Under the pieces are notes generated by a model. It had not been told where the DNA came from. It saw only the letters and a list, made by a program, of their open reading frames with translations, and did no database searches. From assembly GCA_021234155.1 (NCBI GenBank), contig JAJEKV010000011.1, forward strand, positions 5,845,132 to 5,909,131: a stretch of 64,000 nucleotides of DNA. Direction: 5' to 3'. The stretch is from Isoetes taiwanensis. Taxonomy: Eukaryota; Streptophyta; Lycopodiopsida; Isoetales; Isoetaceae. The position numbers were made by a program, and so were the translations under genes. Positions 1-11,700 of the stretch are shown in pieces; position 1 is the first letter of the stretch, and the number at the start of each line of letters is the position of its first letter.

Positions 1-388
1 CATGAAGTGCAATTCTAAACAAAGCAAAGCAAACAACACTACATGACAGTTTGTTGGGTCAAAATTGGTCAATTTGGGCAAAATTACGAAATCGGTGGCG
101 TCCATGAGAAATAGCTCTGGCGTCGGGGGGCACACAGAGTGGTTTTTCGCGATGCGACCCGGTTTCGGTCAATTCTATTCCTATGAAGGGTTTTTGGAAA
201 TTTAAAGATCCTAACATGACTTTTCAGCATGATTCTAACCTAACTAGCAACTACTAGCAACTTTTTTTTCTCAAATTGGACACCTATTACTATCAGAAAG
301 CCGAAATCGGGTGGCGTCGCGAGAAATAGCTCTGCGTCGGGGGCGCAGAGTGGTTTTTCGCGATGGGATCCGAGTTGACTTTGACTTT

Positions 389-425
<37 letters not shown>

Positions 426-926
426 TCACAAAATGAGGCATGCGTTAAGCGACGCAGGGCTTTTCTCGCGATCCAACCCGAGTTGACTTTGACTCCACAT
501 ATATATACATACAACCATTAATTCTAGGAACATATATACATACAAGTTCAAAATCTTATTCAAAGATTCCTAAATTTCATTTTTTTTCTAATCCTCCGCG
601 CTAGGTTCATGCTCTTGAGCATAATGGTCATCCTCTTGGCATGAATGGTGCAGATCTTGGCCTCCTCGGCTTTGGCCGCTTCCTGGCGAGATCCCGCCAT
701 CGTTGATGTGGTTCCGTAGTTGTGGCCCATCTTGAACTCCTCAATAGACCTTTGATGTAGGCACTCGAAAGAGAGTTTCTGGATCATCAGACTGGTATGA
801 TGTTGGCAATGTCGAATATGCTGAGCAGCTCTACTGTGCTGGGGATTTGGCCCATGGCGGACCTTCTTCGGGGGAATCGGGTCAAGGTGGTGGAGGCTTG
901 ATTTTCGACTCTGGTCGGCTGCCTTG

Positions 927-1181
927 TCACATCGTTTGGCGGAGATAAATCTTGTATGCTGCCTTCTTCTTCTCGTACTCCATATCTTGCTTGAGCTTTA
1001 AGTAGCTTCTCGCCAATGTTGCCCTGGATATGGTTTTCGAGCGTAGGCTGCGTCTGTTCTTCGGCCTCCTCCTCCTCCTCTTCTTCTTTAGCCCCTTGCG
1101 CCCTCCTCTTTGTTGGTGTGGTCCTTCCTCCTCGTACTCATCCTCCTGCAGTTCGTCCGGCTGTGGTTCTCTGATAACCAT
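927..1181 (-). pseudogene. Charged leader ORF of family-A element
   Basis: This 84-residue minus-strand frame is very rich in Glu near its start and Lys/Arg in the middle, and ends in a short YKIYLRQTM-like segment. The colinear segment of the other copy (47098-47340) encodes a related but shifted peptide, so neither copy has a clean conserved frame. It sits between the primer site and the pol remains, where gag or a pre-gag ORF is expected. No zinc knuckle or capsid motif is visible. It may be decayed gag N-terminal sequence or non-coding purine-rich leader; I cannot assign a function. Confidence 0.3.
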
Positions 1182-2188
1182 GCTCTCCCTACGCCTAGCT
1201 TCACGCCTCTTTGTACGCTTTTCTTCTGCATTGGTTGCTCGCTCGCCTTGCTGCTGTTCCTGCTGCTTGGGTTGCTCGTATTGTCGAGGTTGCTCCTACT
1301 GCTTGCTGCTCCCCTATCCTCCCTGGTGTTGGGGTTGCTCCTGTTGCCTAGGTTGCTCTCGCTACTTGCTCTTCCCCTGCTCTCCCTGTTGCTGGGGTTG
1401 CTCCTCCTCGAGTGAAACGATTCGTCTGAAGAGCTTGAGTGGTTAAGGTCGTCGTCTGGCCTAGGTCACGGGCCCTCAAGAATTTGCTTGTCGCCGCCCA
1501 CCGTGAGTGCTTCAACGTTCCGGTGCAAGCTGGAGCTTCCAACCTTCCTAGCTACTTGTTTGGTCCTCCTACTTCCTTGATGGTGGCCTCTTCGAGCGAT
1601 CTTGCCTCTATCTTCGCGGCTCCTTTGGGTCGATCTCGTCGGCTGTTCGTTCAGTGGACACTCTTATGGCAGCTTTGGAGATTAGCTTATAATTCACCTT
1701 ACAAGGGTAAAGGAAAGGTTCAAGCTACTATTTGGGAACTTCTAAGGAGTAGAGGCACTTTTATAGGTTTATTAGCTACTTTTTCTTAAGAGTAAATTTA
1801 TTATAACTATGGGTTAATAATTAAGGTACTTCCCCTAATCACTTAACTATTTTTCAAAATTTCCTAATTCCTTTTTGGGCCAAGTAGTGGTCATTTCACG
1901 CCATTTTCTTTCAAGCTTTCTTTTGAGTGATTTCTCGCTCAATTTTTCGCTTGAAAGGTGCGGTTCATGAACAACTTGAGCTCAATTTTACTAGAAGGTT
2001 TCTTTTGACTATATTATTTCTACCACTTAGACTATACTTGATCTAATTATGACCCTGCTAATGGGGAAAAAATTCTCCCATATTTCATGGTTCAAGACCG
2101 AATTCTCATTCCATTCCATAGCTAGGCCGCTTAGTCTACCTATTCAGGGGATATGGTCGCTGCTAGCTCTTGGTCAACCAAGAACATT

Positions 2189-2199
2189 GCTCGATACCA
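2189..2199 (-). other. Primer-binding site of A' (initiator Met tRNA type)
   Basis: Read on the minus strand the sequence is TGGTATCGAGC, one base inside the LTR end. It matches the usual plant iMet-tRNA primer site TGGTATCAGAGC except for one missing A. The same form occurs at 46060-46070 in the complete copy, so the deletion is a family trait. Confidence 0.75.
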
Positions 2200-2200
2200 T

Positions 2201-3852
2201 TGTGACGCCCCCGCTAAACATACGGGCGCCCGGCCGTACACTTTCGGCAGAGAAATCCCCGTCCGGCTCAACAACCGCGACAGTTCCCCTCCGCCTATCC
2301 CGCACTATGGAACTCCCGTGCGGAAAGGGGACACGAAGGTGTCTTGCCGCCCTTCCCCCTATGGGCTCCTATCACAAATGAAGCATAAACAACGCCGAAC
2401 TAGCAATAACAATACAACATACTACCTCGAAGGGTAGTCCATCACATATCCACATGAGCAAAGAAGATAATCATAAACCATAAAACATGAGAGCTCCTAC
2501 CCATGGCTCTGACTCATAAGGAGGTAGACTGACTGGATAGGTCTCAAGATAGAGCAGACCGAGTCATAACAATGGCGAGGGCTGGCATAAGACAATGGCT
2601 AGGGTTGACCACTCCATCCGCCCCTCCTGTGCATACTTTGCAGATGGGCTAAATCAGGCTCTGGCATAACTCTAGCCTTCCGGATACGCAATCCCATGGC
2701 ATCACCCATCGGGACTACTCCAGGTTGCATCTCCCTGGTCCGATGAGGCAGGAAGGGTTGCATCTCCCCTTCCCAGGGTCTAGAGGTTCCGTGGGCGGCT
2801 AGAGAATCGTGGCGACACGCGATTCGTACCCGACTTAACCCCCCAAAACGAGAGCCAAGCCAACACTTGCAGCTCTCGAGAGGCAGGGCGACACCATTGC
2901 CCCAGGAGGTGTCGGACCCATGCTCGGCCCACACGAAGTGACCGACCATAAGCCTAGCCCACTATGGGATCCCCCGGCCCCCACTTTCGGGCAGGGGATC
3001 CTCCCTCCACATTCCCTCTAGCCCCAAGTATGTGGTGCTGAGTCATATCATAGCCTCGATAGCCTGGTGGGCTCCTATGCACAGGCCGCATCTAATAGGA
3101 ACTAAGGGATCTACTCTAGGAGCATACTACATATGGCCCTAGGTCTCTACCCCCCTTCCCAATACAAGAGGAGCAAACATGATCAACCAACATCACATAA
3201 TCATCATATCCTAAGAATGATCATAAGAAGAACATCTTAACCTAATCATACAATCTAACTAATGGTTAGGGTTCATTGATTAGGGTTCAAGATGTTGAAT
3301 ACGGGTTCTAGGATGGCTCTACTCTAGATACAAGATACTAGCACATCTGGAATGCTAATTCCAGATGAGCTATCACAACTACTACCCTACATACCTGCTC
3401 CTGATGCACTCCCTCCCAATCCTGGCGTCTCCATAATCTTCAAGGTGTTCGAGGTAGCTCCCACTCCTGCTGATGCACTCACGCCCGGAGGTCGCCACGC
3501 TATCTTTGGCCACCGGCAGACGGTTCTCGAAACGGAGTTTCGAGCGCGAAGAAGGTTCCCAGACTGTTGGAGCCAGAAAGAAGGCCTAGGGTTAGGGTTT
3601 AGGCCTTTATAGGTTAGGGTTCACATGTTATGCCACGTGGCTCCAATAGGGTAAGTCCGTGTGGCGGGTGCCCAATAGGTTAAGGCCACGTGGAAAATGG
3701 TCTTAACCTAAGGTTGGCTAAGTTATATGAATAACTTAGTCATGCCCCCTAGTGCCACGATCTATGGTATACAAGGCTATGAAGATAGACTTGTATAGTG
3801 ACGGGTCCAGGAATATACGTATTCATAGCGTATATTCCCCTGGAATGTCACA
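2201..3852 (-). repeat. 5' LTR of A' (family A)
   Basis: The 1652-bp LTR begins TGTGACG and ends TGTCACA, where the other copies end CGTCACA (one C-to-T change). It is the reverse complement of the LTRs at 44419-46058 and 53726-55369. On the minus strand it carries a TATAAAG box near 3606-3612, preceded by the sequence shared with the other LTRs. The TTTAGGG-like stretch at 3587-3602 is LTR sequence, not a telomere. ORFs inside it have no protein support. Confidence 0.88.
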
Positions 3853-5355
3853 GCTGCTTCATTACCACGCACTCCAGCACCCGTGGATCCAGCAGATCCT
3901 TTTTCTCATGTACCTCTGGAACTCCAAGAGGAGCTGGCAAAAATCAAAATTCCCTTAAGTTTGGCAACAATTTTGAAACTATGTCCTGCTCTCAAGGACC
4001 AGTTACCACTCCCGACCGTTGTGGTTGGGGCTGTTGCTACCTCTACACCCAGGGTCCATGCCACAGTGGGCAATCAACAAGTCAATCATGTTCAAATTGA
4101 CGGCGGTAGCACTGTCAATCTCATCACGGATAAACTCCGCAAACAAATGGGCATCAAATAACTCTATCGTGCCCCATATGACATCAAATTGGCTAATGGC
4201 CATATCACGAGACCTCAAGGCGTCACACCTCTTCTTCACATCAACATTGGTGATCTCCGATTCCCCTTGGAATTTGGTGTTTGGAAGGCTGGAGAAGATT
4301 CTGGTGATTATGAAATGTTGATCGGCAGACCTTTTCTCCGCCAGGCCAAGAGTATCCATTATTGGGTCACGGATCAGTTAGTCATCACAGATGGTCACCT
4401 CAATGCCACTATGGACTTGGAAATAGGTAAGATCATTTCGGTCGACAATGCTGAACCCTCTCTCTCCGACACCGATTCTGAGGACGCCCAGAATATCTAT
4501 CAAGTTCAGGCTCCACCTGCGAGTTTGCCTCTGTTCTCCTACCCCGAATATGCTGATCCTTGGGGAGAAATGACTCTTGATCAGGACCAGGCTGTGGCGG
4601 CCTTGCTTGACCCCTACCTGGCTCCTTGCAATCGCATCCAACGTGTTGATCACTTTTCAGATGCTGAACTTCCTCCTGATCCTGTTGATGTACACGCTGT
4701 CATGAAGCAACCTCTGCTGGATGAAAATCAGCAACCTCTCTTTTTCACCACGCAGAGCGCCACTCATCCTGTCATGCTTCAACCTCCTGCTCATATTGTC
4801 CAAGACACGGAAGTTATCCCACATATTCAGACTCCTGAAGTCGAGATTGTGGACGTGGGCAACAATCAGCCTGTCCGCATTGCTGCCAATCTTCCGACAC
4901 CCTATCGTAACAGGGCTGTCACGCTCTTCAAAAAGTTCAAACATATTTTCGCCTGGAGCTACAGAGACCTTCGGGGGATCAACAAAACCTTGGGGGAACT
5001 CACCATTCCTACCAAATCCGATGCACGTCCCGTGTAGCAACGACAGTACCGGCTCAACCCCAATTACCGTGATCGCGTCAAGGCAGAAATTGACAAACTC
5101 CTTGCTGCAGGTTTGATCTATGAGGTCAAACATTCTGAATGGGTGAGCCCCATTGTCATTGCACTGAAACACAATGGAAAGATCCGCGTTTGCGTGGACT
5201 ACCGGAAACTAAATCAGGCCATGGAGCGTGATCATTTTCCACTTCCCTTCACAGACCAGGTTCTGGAAGAGGTCGCTGGACATGAGATGTACTCCTTCAT
5301 GGATGGTTTTTCTGGCTACAATCAGATCTCAATCAAAGAATCTGATCAACTCTAG
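3853..5355 (+). pseudogene. pol: Element B pol: aspartic protease and N-terminal reverse transcriptase
   Basis: The frame is open from the A' junction. The protease active site reads IDGGST near 4098-4115, the D-G-G-S form common in plant gypsy proteases, with a flap/IGRPF-type segment near 4318-4335. A variable linker leads to the RT start near 5038. RT shows SEWVSPIV, the NGKIRVCVDYRKLN block, FPLPFTDQVL and SFMDGFSGYNQI. The frame is broken by TAA at 4159-4161, TAG at 5035-5037 and TAG at 5353-5355. The 5035 stop also occurs in the inverted fragment at 19241-19690, so it predates at least one duplication. The product would cleave the polyprotein and copy the RNA genome. Confidence 0.85.
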
Positions 5356-6270
5356 ACAACTTTCATCACCCCGTGGGGCACTTTTGCCCACAAGGTGGTT
5401 CCTTTTGGATTATCAAACTCTCCATCAACTTATTCAACGCATAATGCTCTCAGTTTTTCATGATTTTATGAAGGAAAATCCCTTCTTGCAAAATTTTCAA
5501 GATGACTTCTCTGCCTACAGTTCCATGGCTGACCATTTGGATAAATTGGAACTCGTCTTTCAGAAATGCGATGAGTCCGGCATTAGTCTCAATCCCGAGA
5601 AATGCACCTTTTGCGTCACTTCAGGTGTTCTGTTAGGACACGTTGTCAGCAAAGCAGGTATCACCACGGATCCTGCCAAAATCAGTTGTGTGCTCAAGGC
5701 TCAAGCACCAGCCAATATCAAGGAGACACGCTCTTTCCTGGGTAAGGTAAATTATTACTCCACCTTCATTCCTGGACTTGCAGCCATTGCAGATCCCATT
5801 CATAAACTCACGGGTGATGAATCCACCTGGGCTTGGAATTCCCAGGCGGATGCTGCTTTCCAACAGTTGAAGCTTTTGCTTACTCAGGCCCCGGTTCTTG
5901 TTCCTCCTCAATGGGACAAGCCCTTTCATGTCCATGTAGATGTCTCGGCGTTCGCTATTGGAGCTGTTCTTTCTCAAGAATATGATGCGCACACTGACAA
6001 ACCAAACCGATATGCCAGCAGAAAACTCAATCCTGCTGAGCGCAACTACTCTGCCACAGAGCGTGAAGCCTTGGGTTTAATTTTCTGTGTCCAACGCTTC
6101 CGTCACTATCTTTTAGGCAGTCAGATCAAATTCTTTGTTGACCACCAAGCACTTCTTTATTTGATCAACAAATCCATGCCCACGGGCCGCATAGCTCGTT
6201 GGGTCCTCCTTCTGCAAGAATTTGCACCTTTTGAAATTGTTCACAAGGCAGGCAAATCTCCCGGATTATC
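5356..6270 (+). pseudogene. pol: Element B pol: C-terminal reverse transcriptase and RNase H
   Basis: After a frameshift near 5400-5450 the reading moves to a second frame. The catalytic box reads FQDDFSAYS near 5495-5520, where gypsy RTs usually have F-L/V-DD. The thumb region (ISLNPEKC, LGHVVSKAGI) and connection (FLGKVNYY, FIPGLAAI) follow. RNase H has the usual landmarks: HVHVDVSAFAIGAVLSQ with the first catalytic Asp, ERNYSATEREALG with the catalytic Glu, and FFVDHQALLYL with a third acidic residue. A second frameshift lies near 6265, just before the conserved LPDYLSR segment that leads into integrase. Confidence 0.85.
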
Positions 6271-7585
6271 TTTCACGCATCCACACAGATGATCCCTCCA
6301 CAGGAGTCTCAGATGCCTTTCCTGACGCTCAACTCTTTCTGGTCACGGCAACGCCACATTGGTTCCACAACTTTCAGCAGTATCTCCTCACAGGCGCTCT
6401 TCCACCAGAGGACGCCACGCTCTCTCCAGCCAAACGTCAATCCCGTCAACACCAATTTCTCCGCGAGGCCCGTGACTACACCATGGTTGCAGGCCATCTT
6501 TACAAAAAGGGCAAGGATACCATCCTTCGACGCTGTGTTCTCCCTCATGAGGTCCCAGATATTGTCCGCGAAGCCCATGAAGGGCTCGGTGGTGGTCATT
6601 TTCATGGTGACACCACGGCACGCAAAATCCTTCTTGCAGGTTATTTTTGGCCCACGCTCTTCAAAGACGCTCACGCCCACGCCCGCACGTGTGATGCTTG
6701 TCAGCGTGTGGGAAGGCCCACGGCCCGTGACGCTCTTCCATTGACGCCGGTCGCCACGCCACTTTCTTTCAGCAAATGGGGAATGGATTTTGTGGGACCC
6801 ATAGATCCTCCTGCGCGGCACACCCGTGCCCGCTACATTCTAGTTCTCACTGACTACGCTACCAAATGGGCAGAAGCTTGCGCACTTCCACACAACACTG
6901 CGGCAAGCACAGCCAAGGTCATCTATCAGCAAATCATCACGCGTTTTGGCTGCCCCACGGAGCTAGTCAGTGATCGAGGTGTCCATTTTATCAATCATAC
7001 CATCAAGGAGCTGACGGATTATCTATTGATCCATCATCACAAGAGCACACCTTACTATCCTCAAGGGAACGGTTTGGCTGAAAGCACCAACAAAACTCTG
7101 GTCACAATTCTTAAGAAAATTTGTGACGCTTCTCGCACTGACTGGCAAACCAAGCTTCCTACTGTTCTTTGGGCTTACAATACTTGTTTCAAAATAGCTA
7201 CTGGTCACACTCCTTTCAAATTGGTTTATGGTCAAGAAGCTCTCATGCCTTTTGAATACATTCTTCCAACTCTCCGTTTTCAAATGGCTACAGCCCATAA
7301 TCCGCCTGCTGCACTCAAAGAAAGGGTTTATCAATTGGAACAGTTGGATGAACTTAGGCGTGATGCTTACATTCGTGTTCTTCATGGACAACAGTTGCAA
7401 AAATCTTTACATGACAAATGTATTAAGACAAAAACATTCAAAGAAGGAGATTTGGTTCTTCTTTATGATTCTCGTTACAAAAATTTTCCGGGAAAGTTAA
7501 AGTTTCGATGGCTTGGTCCTTATCAAATTGTTCAAGTGGTGCAACCCAGCGTTTTCAAGCTGGCTGAATTAGATGGAACTTCATT
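6222..7585 (+). pseudogene. pol: Element B pol: integrase, 5' exon-like part
   Basis: A long open frame carries all three integrase modules. The HHCC zinc finger runs from HEGLGGGHFHG to CDACQR (about 6575-6705). The DDE core has Asp in MDFVGP (about 6784), Asp in SDRGVHF (about 6970) and Glu in GLAEST (about 7075). The C-terminal GPY/F-type block KFRWLGPYQIV lies near 7500-7535. No chromodomain follows. The frame reaches TTCATT at 7580-7585, where the inserted pair begins; the last few codons of the apparent ORF (to 7604) belong to the insert. The true C-terminus resumes at 13556. Confidence 0.9.
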
Positions 7586-8774
7586 CCTAGGATGGGTTCT
7601 ATGATACAACCAAGTGGCCGAAGTGAAGTGAAGTGAAGTGGTGTTCTCATTGAGCTTTGTAAAATCGTTGAGTACAAAATGATTCCCCTATTCGGGGTAG
7701 AACTTCTGAAAAAACTTGAAATTTGGGTGCTCCGAAACTAGACAATCATCGAGAGCACAATGAAACTAATGACTATAGGATAAAAGGTGATTCATCCGAC
7801 GCTTGGTCCATGCAAAATGAGAAAAACTGGTGACCGCTTCTCACCAGGATGAAAAACCCCGCCCTTTCGGGTTTTCGAGGAAAACCCTAATGAGAAACGG
7901 TCGTCAACGCTCTCGAAGAATGCCGCTAGCATACGTCTGTCGAGAAGTGAGGGGATAATACAACAAGATGGCTTTGACAATTGAGAGAACTGCGAGAAAA
8001 TGACCTGCAATGAAAAGTCTGAAAAGTCTGAAAAGAAGAATGACCCATTAGAAAGATAGAAGCTACAGGCATAGGCACGCATCAAAGCGCAACAATCAAG
8101 AATATAATAGCACTCGGAGGCTCCAGGGCCACGCCGAGGAAGAAACACAGCCGACCAGCTGGGAACCGTCCGTGGGAAAAGACCATCACGGGAAAAAACA
8201 TCCGGCTAGTGCTGCCTCGGAGGCTACGGCGCCACGCCGAGAAGAAAATATAACAAGTACAGTCTCGGAGGCTACAACGCCACGCCGAGAAAAAGAAAAT
8301 ATGCAGACAAAGCTAACGACCACAGAGCCATACTATAGATGGAACAACCCACCAATTGAAAAAATGACTAAGAAAATACTATCCCGGAGGCCATGGGGCC
8401 ACAACATATAGTATGATAAGAACATATGCACCTTCAAAAAATATAGAAAGAAACCAACGAGAATATTGGAGGTTGCACGGCGAATGGAGAGGTGTAGGAA
8501 AAAGACAACTATAACGCTGACCAGCCAACTAATAGGAAATGAAGCAACTTCAATAATAGAAAGCAATATGAGAAGATGGAAAATCAAGCTCAGATATGAT
8601 AGAGGGAGAGGGGGGCGGGAAACTTGTGGAGCCAAAGATGAATGGAATAGAAAGGAGCTCAAGAGAACGCCGATAATTGGAAAAGAGGAAGGAGGCGGTA
8701 TAAATAGGAGATGCATGGTGGGGCGTCCCCATCCAAGGAATGTCGGTTCTATTGCTATCGCAATAGAACCGTGG
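7586..8774 (+). mobile_element. Unit 1 of the hairpin-ended tandem pair
   Basis: The 1.19-kb unit carries an AAGTG micro-repeat after its 5' end and a cluster of CTCGG...CCGAG hairpin motifs at about 8112-8292. Near its 3' end come a TATAAATA box (about 8698-8705), a GGGGCGTCCCC mini-palindrome and the terminal hairpin 8745-8770. No protein family is recognisable; the short frames at 8172-8411 and 8466-8783 have repetitive or charged composition and no motif. Confidence 0.55.
8745..8770 (+). repeat. Terminal hairpin, unit 1
   Basis: The sequence is a perfect 11-bp stem GGTTCTATTGC with loop TATC, followed by GTGG and CATT. An identical hairpin ends unit 2 at 13522-13547. Its place a few bases from the element end is like the 3' hairpin of rolling-circle elements, although no CTRR terminus follows. 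Confidence 0.8.
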
Positions 8775-8778
8775 CATT

Positions 8779-11700
8779 CCTAGGATGGGTTCTATGATAC
8801 AACCAAGTGGCCGATAGAAGAGGAATCTAACTCAAAAAGGAATGGAGCAGCTAGGACAACTAGAGACAAAGGCACAAAGCACAACAGAGGAAGGAATGAA
8901 AAAGAAAAAGATGCCTAGAACAGGTCCACCAAGGAGGACAAAGAAAGAAACAACATCAAAGCAAAGTTGATAGAGTAACTGAGGTAATCAGAACAAGGGG
9001 CAAAACATGATTTAGAGACATGAAGAGGGCAAGGAAAGGCAAGGCGAGATGAGGAGATCAACAAGAGAAGTTGAGGTCAAGACGGATAGCAAAAGATATC
9101 AACAAGAGCGAGGCAGTGAAGGAATAAAGGGGAACATCAACTCATGGAACACTTATAGCAAGAGAGCTAGATTGAGTAAAAACAGATGAAGTACATCAAG
9201 AACTAAATACAAAACATGATAAAGGATCCTAGCAAAGCGGATCAGGCAATAGAGATAACGTAAATGGTGAGAGGTGCATGATAGGACAAGCAAGACCAAG
9301 GAGCAAGAGAAGTGGGCTCAGGCAAATGAAATGAACATAGAACGTGGACCCAAAGGATCAATAGTCGATAGGTTATTGATGTAGGTGGAGCAAAAATAAA
9401 TTAATAGTGCAAAAAGAGATAAAGGGAGCAAGAACATGATAAAGAGAACTAAATAAACTATAGAGCAAACGAGATATACAAGAATACTATAACATCAAAG
9501 GAATGAGAAATAAATGGAGCAATCAAAGGAAACGAAACAAAAGAAGATTAACGAAGTCAAGAGAAAGAACGCAATAAAGGAGCAAAAAATAAAAACCCAT
9601 GGCTGTAAAATGTACCAACAAAAATAGAGCAACCATATGAAAGGGTAAGTAGAAACTAGATGGAGCAGAGCAGGAAAAGAATTAGCCTGGCAAAATTGTG
9701 TGAACTGACAAATAGAGTGAACAAAAGAAAAAGAGCACAATGGAAACAAGGGAAAAGTAGCACAATGATAAGCCAAGAAAAAGGAGTAAATGAGACGAGG
9801 GGTACAAAAGCAAGGCAAAAGATGGAACAAAGACGAAGAAGATGATAAGAGTTAATATGATGAGTGAAAAACTAAAAAATAGAAATAGAAATAAATAAAT
9901 AAATAAATCCAATGGGTCAAAAGAACCACGAAGAACAAAATGAAAGTAAAAGAATAGATGAATTATAGATGCAACTGAGACAATAGAAGCCCTAAGGAGC
10001 AATGAATTTAAAGAAGAGAACTGAGAAAGAAGAGATAAACACAATGGCAATCGTGCACAAAACAACTGAAAGCTGTGGATCGAGAAAAAAGGAACATACC
10101 AACTATATATAAGGAATATCGACGAAAGCAGGACCTCAACAAATGTGAGATATTAAGAATTGATCAAGCACGAAGAAGTTAAAACTATAAAATGGAAATC
10201 AATACGAAGAGAGGCCAAACACATAAAAAGACAGGATAACCATAACATAGACGAAAATAGACGTCAAACCATAAGAAAATGAGAAATAAGTGAAGACATG
10301 CCACCATGAAATAATCAAGCTATTAAAAGATGCATGGAACCTCGACAATAATGGCCCTAATAGAGCAAATAAGTAAGAAAATGAATAGATAATAGCTAGA
10401 GAATAGACAAAACAAATGGGTCAAAAGAGAGAAACGTGATACGAGTAAAAGACCAAAGGAAAAAGTATGATATTTAGCGAGCAAACAACAAAAAAGAAAG
10501 CCAGAACTCGCGATGCAAAAAAGACTGACATTAACTGGGCTAGTGGGCAAATCGGGTAAAAAGAAATGAGAACAACAAATGCAAATGAAGCAAAGATCCA
10601 CAAGAACAAGTTCGTGAGAATGTGAGACATACAAAGGAACCTATCCAACATGAACGATAATAACAGAAATCCGAAAGTCCATGGAATATATATGAAGCAA
10701 AGGAGTACGCAAACACCTAACATCTTGAACAGGAAGATACAAAATGTACATAGGGACTCATCTAGCATGAATGATAAGAACAGAAACTAATGGTCCAATA
10801 AATGGGGCGATGTCGGCAAAAGAACACATGGCCAAGAAAGCAAGAAAATTGACTGAACAACAGGACCAAAAAATGCAAAAAGAACAATGGCACTAAAGCA
10901 AAAAGGAACATCATGGAATATAGGAACAAATGATAGTATATGAATGAATAGAATGAGAAAACATAAACATGATGGACATGCAAGGACAAATAGAAGAACT
11001 AAGACGTTTCCAGCTAAGTTCGTACAATGCAAATGTCTAATAAGCCCTCAAAGGCATTCATGAGAAAAAACTAAGAATACATGAGCAACAAATGTGCATA
11101 AGCCCTCAAATGCAGCCGCGAGAAACAACTGAGAACATAAGGAAAAAGAACATGCATGAACCTACGCACACGAATAGAAGTAAAGCTCAAGAACTATCTA
11201 GAAACCTTAGAGAAAAGGGGCAAATGAAATGGGCGGAAAAAAATGGGCTCAAGAATAGAGGTACATAGCACAACTAGAAGATGAACAACAAACGAAGTGG
11301 ACATCACGAGATACATGGAGTAAAAGAACCAAAAGATCAACTCAGACCACCGAAGCAAAAAATGTTGAATGGGACGAGACACTTATGACAGATATAAATG
11401 CAAAGAGAGAAGAAGGGAGTTAGCAAGTGAAAGAGAAATCCGAACGAAATAAGCAAACAAGATATAAATAGAAAACGAGAACAAAGTGAAAGAGCATAGT
11501 GAGACTGTGTACATGTCAAGAAAATGAAAAAATAAGATAGATAAAGGAATCGAGAACAGGGAACACAGCGAAAGAACATAGTGAGATAGCGACATGCCAG
11601 GAAATGGAACAATAAGACCCATGGAATAAAACTTCTAACAAAAATTGCAACAAATGCGACCTATGGAACCTGACAGGATAATAAAGCACATGGCCAACGA

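Larger units (their letters stand above)
1..3852 (-). mobile_element. Family-A Ty3/gypsy element, 5' part (copy A')
   Basis: The block is the reverse complement of the 5' end of the complete element at 44419-55369: LTR at 2201-3852, primer-binding site just inside it, and leader from about 2188 to the window edge. The rest lies beyond base 1. Its right boundary abuts an open pol frame of element B at 3853, so A' inserted into B. The other target-site duplication is outside the window; the expected 5-bp copy here is GCTGC at 3853-3857. A' and A differ clearly in mid-LTR (for example near 3480-3530), so this copy is older or from a different subfamily. A' and A point in opposite directions, giving inverted repeats 40 kb apart. 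Confidence 0.85.

Noticed and set aside
2599-2949. ORFs inside family-A LTRs (also 45260-46096 and 54564-55368)
   Set aside because: Frames differ among the three LTR copies through indels, so they are not conserved coding sequence.
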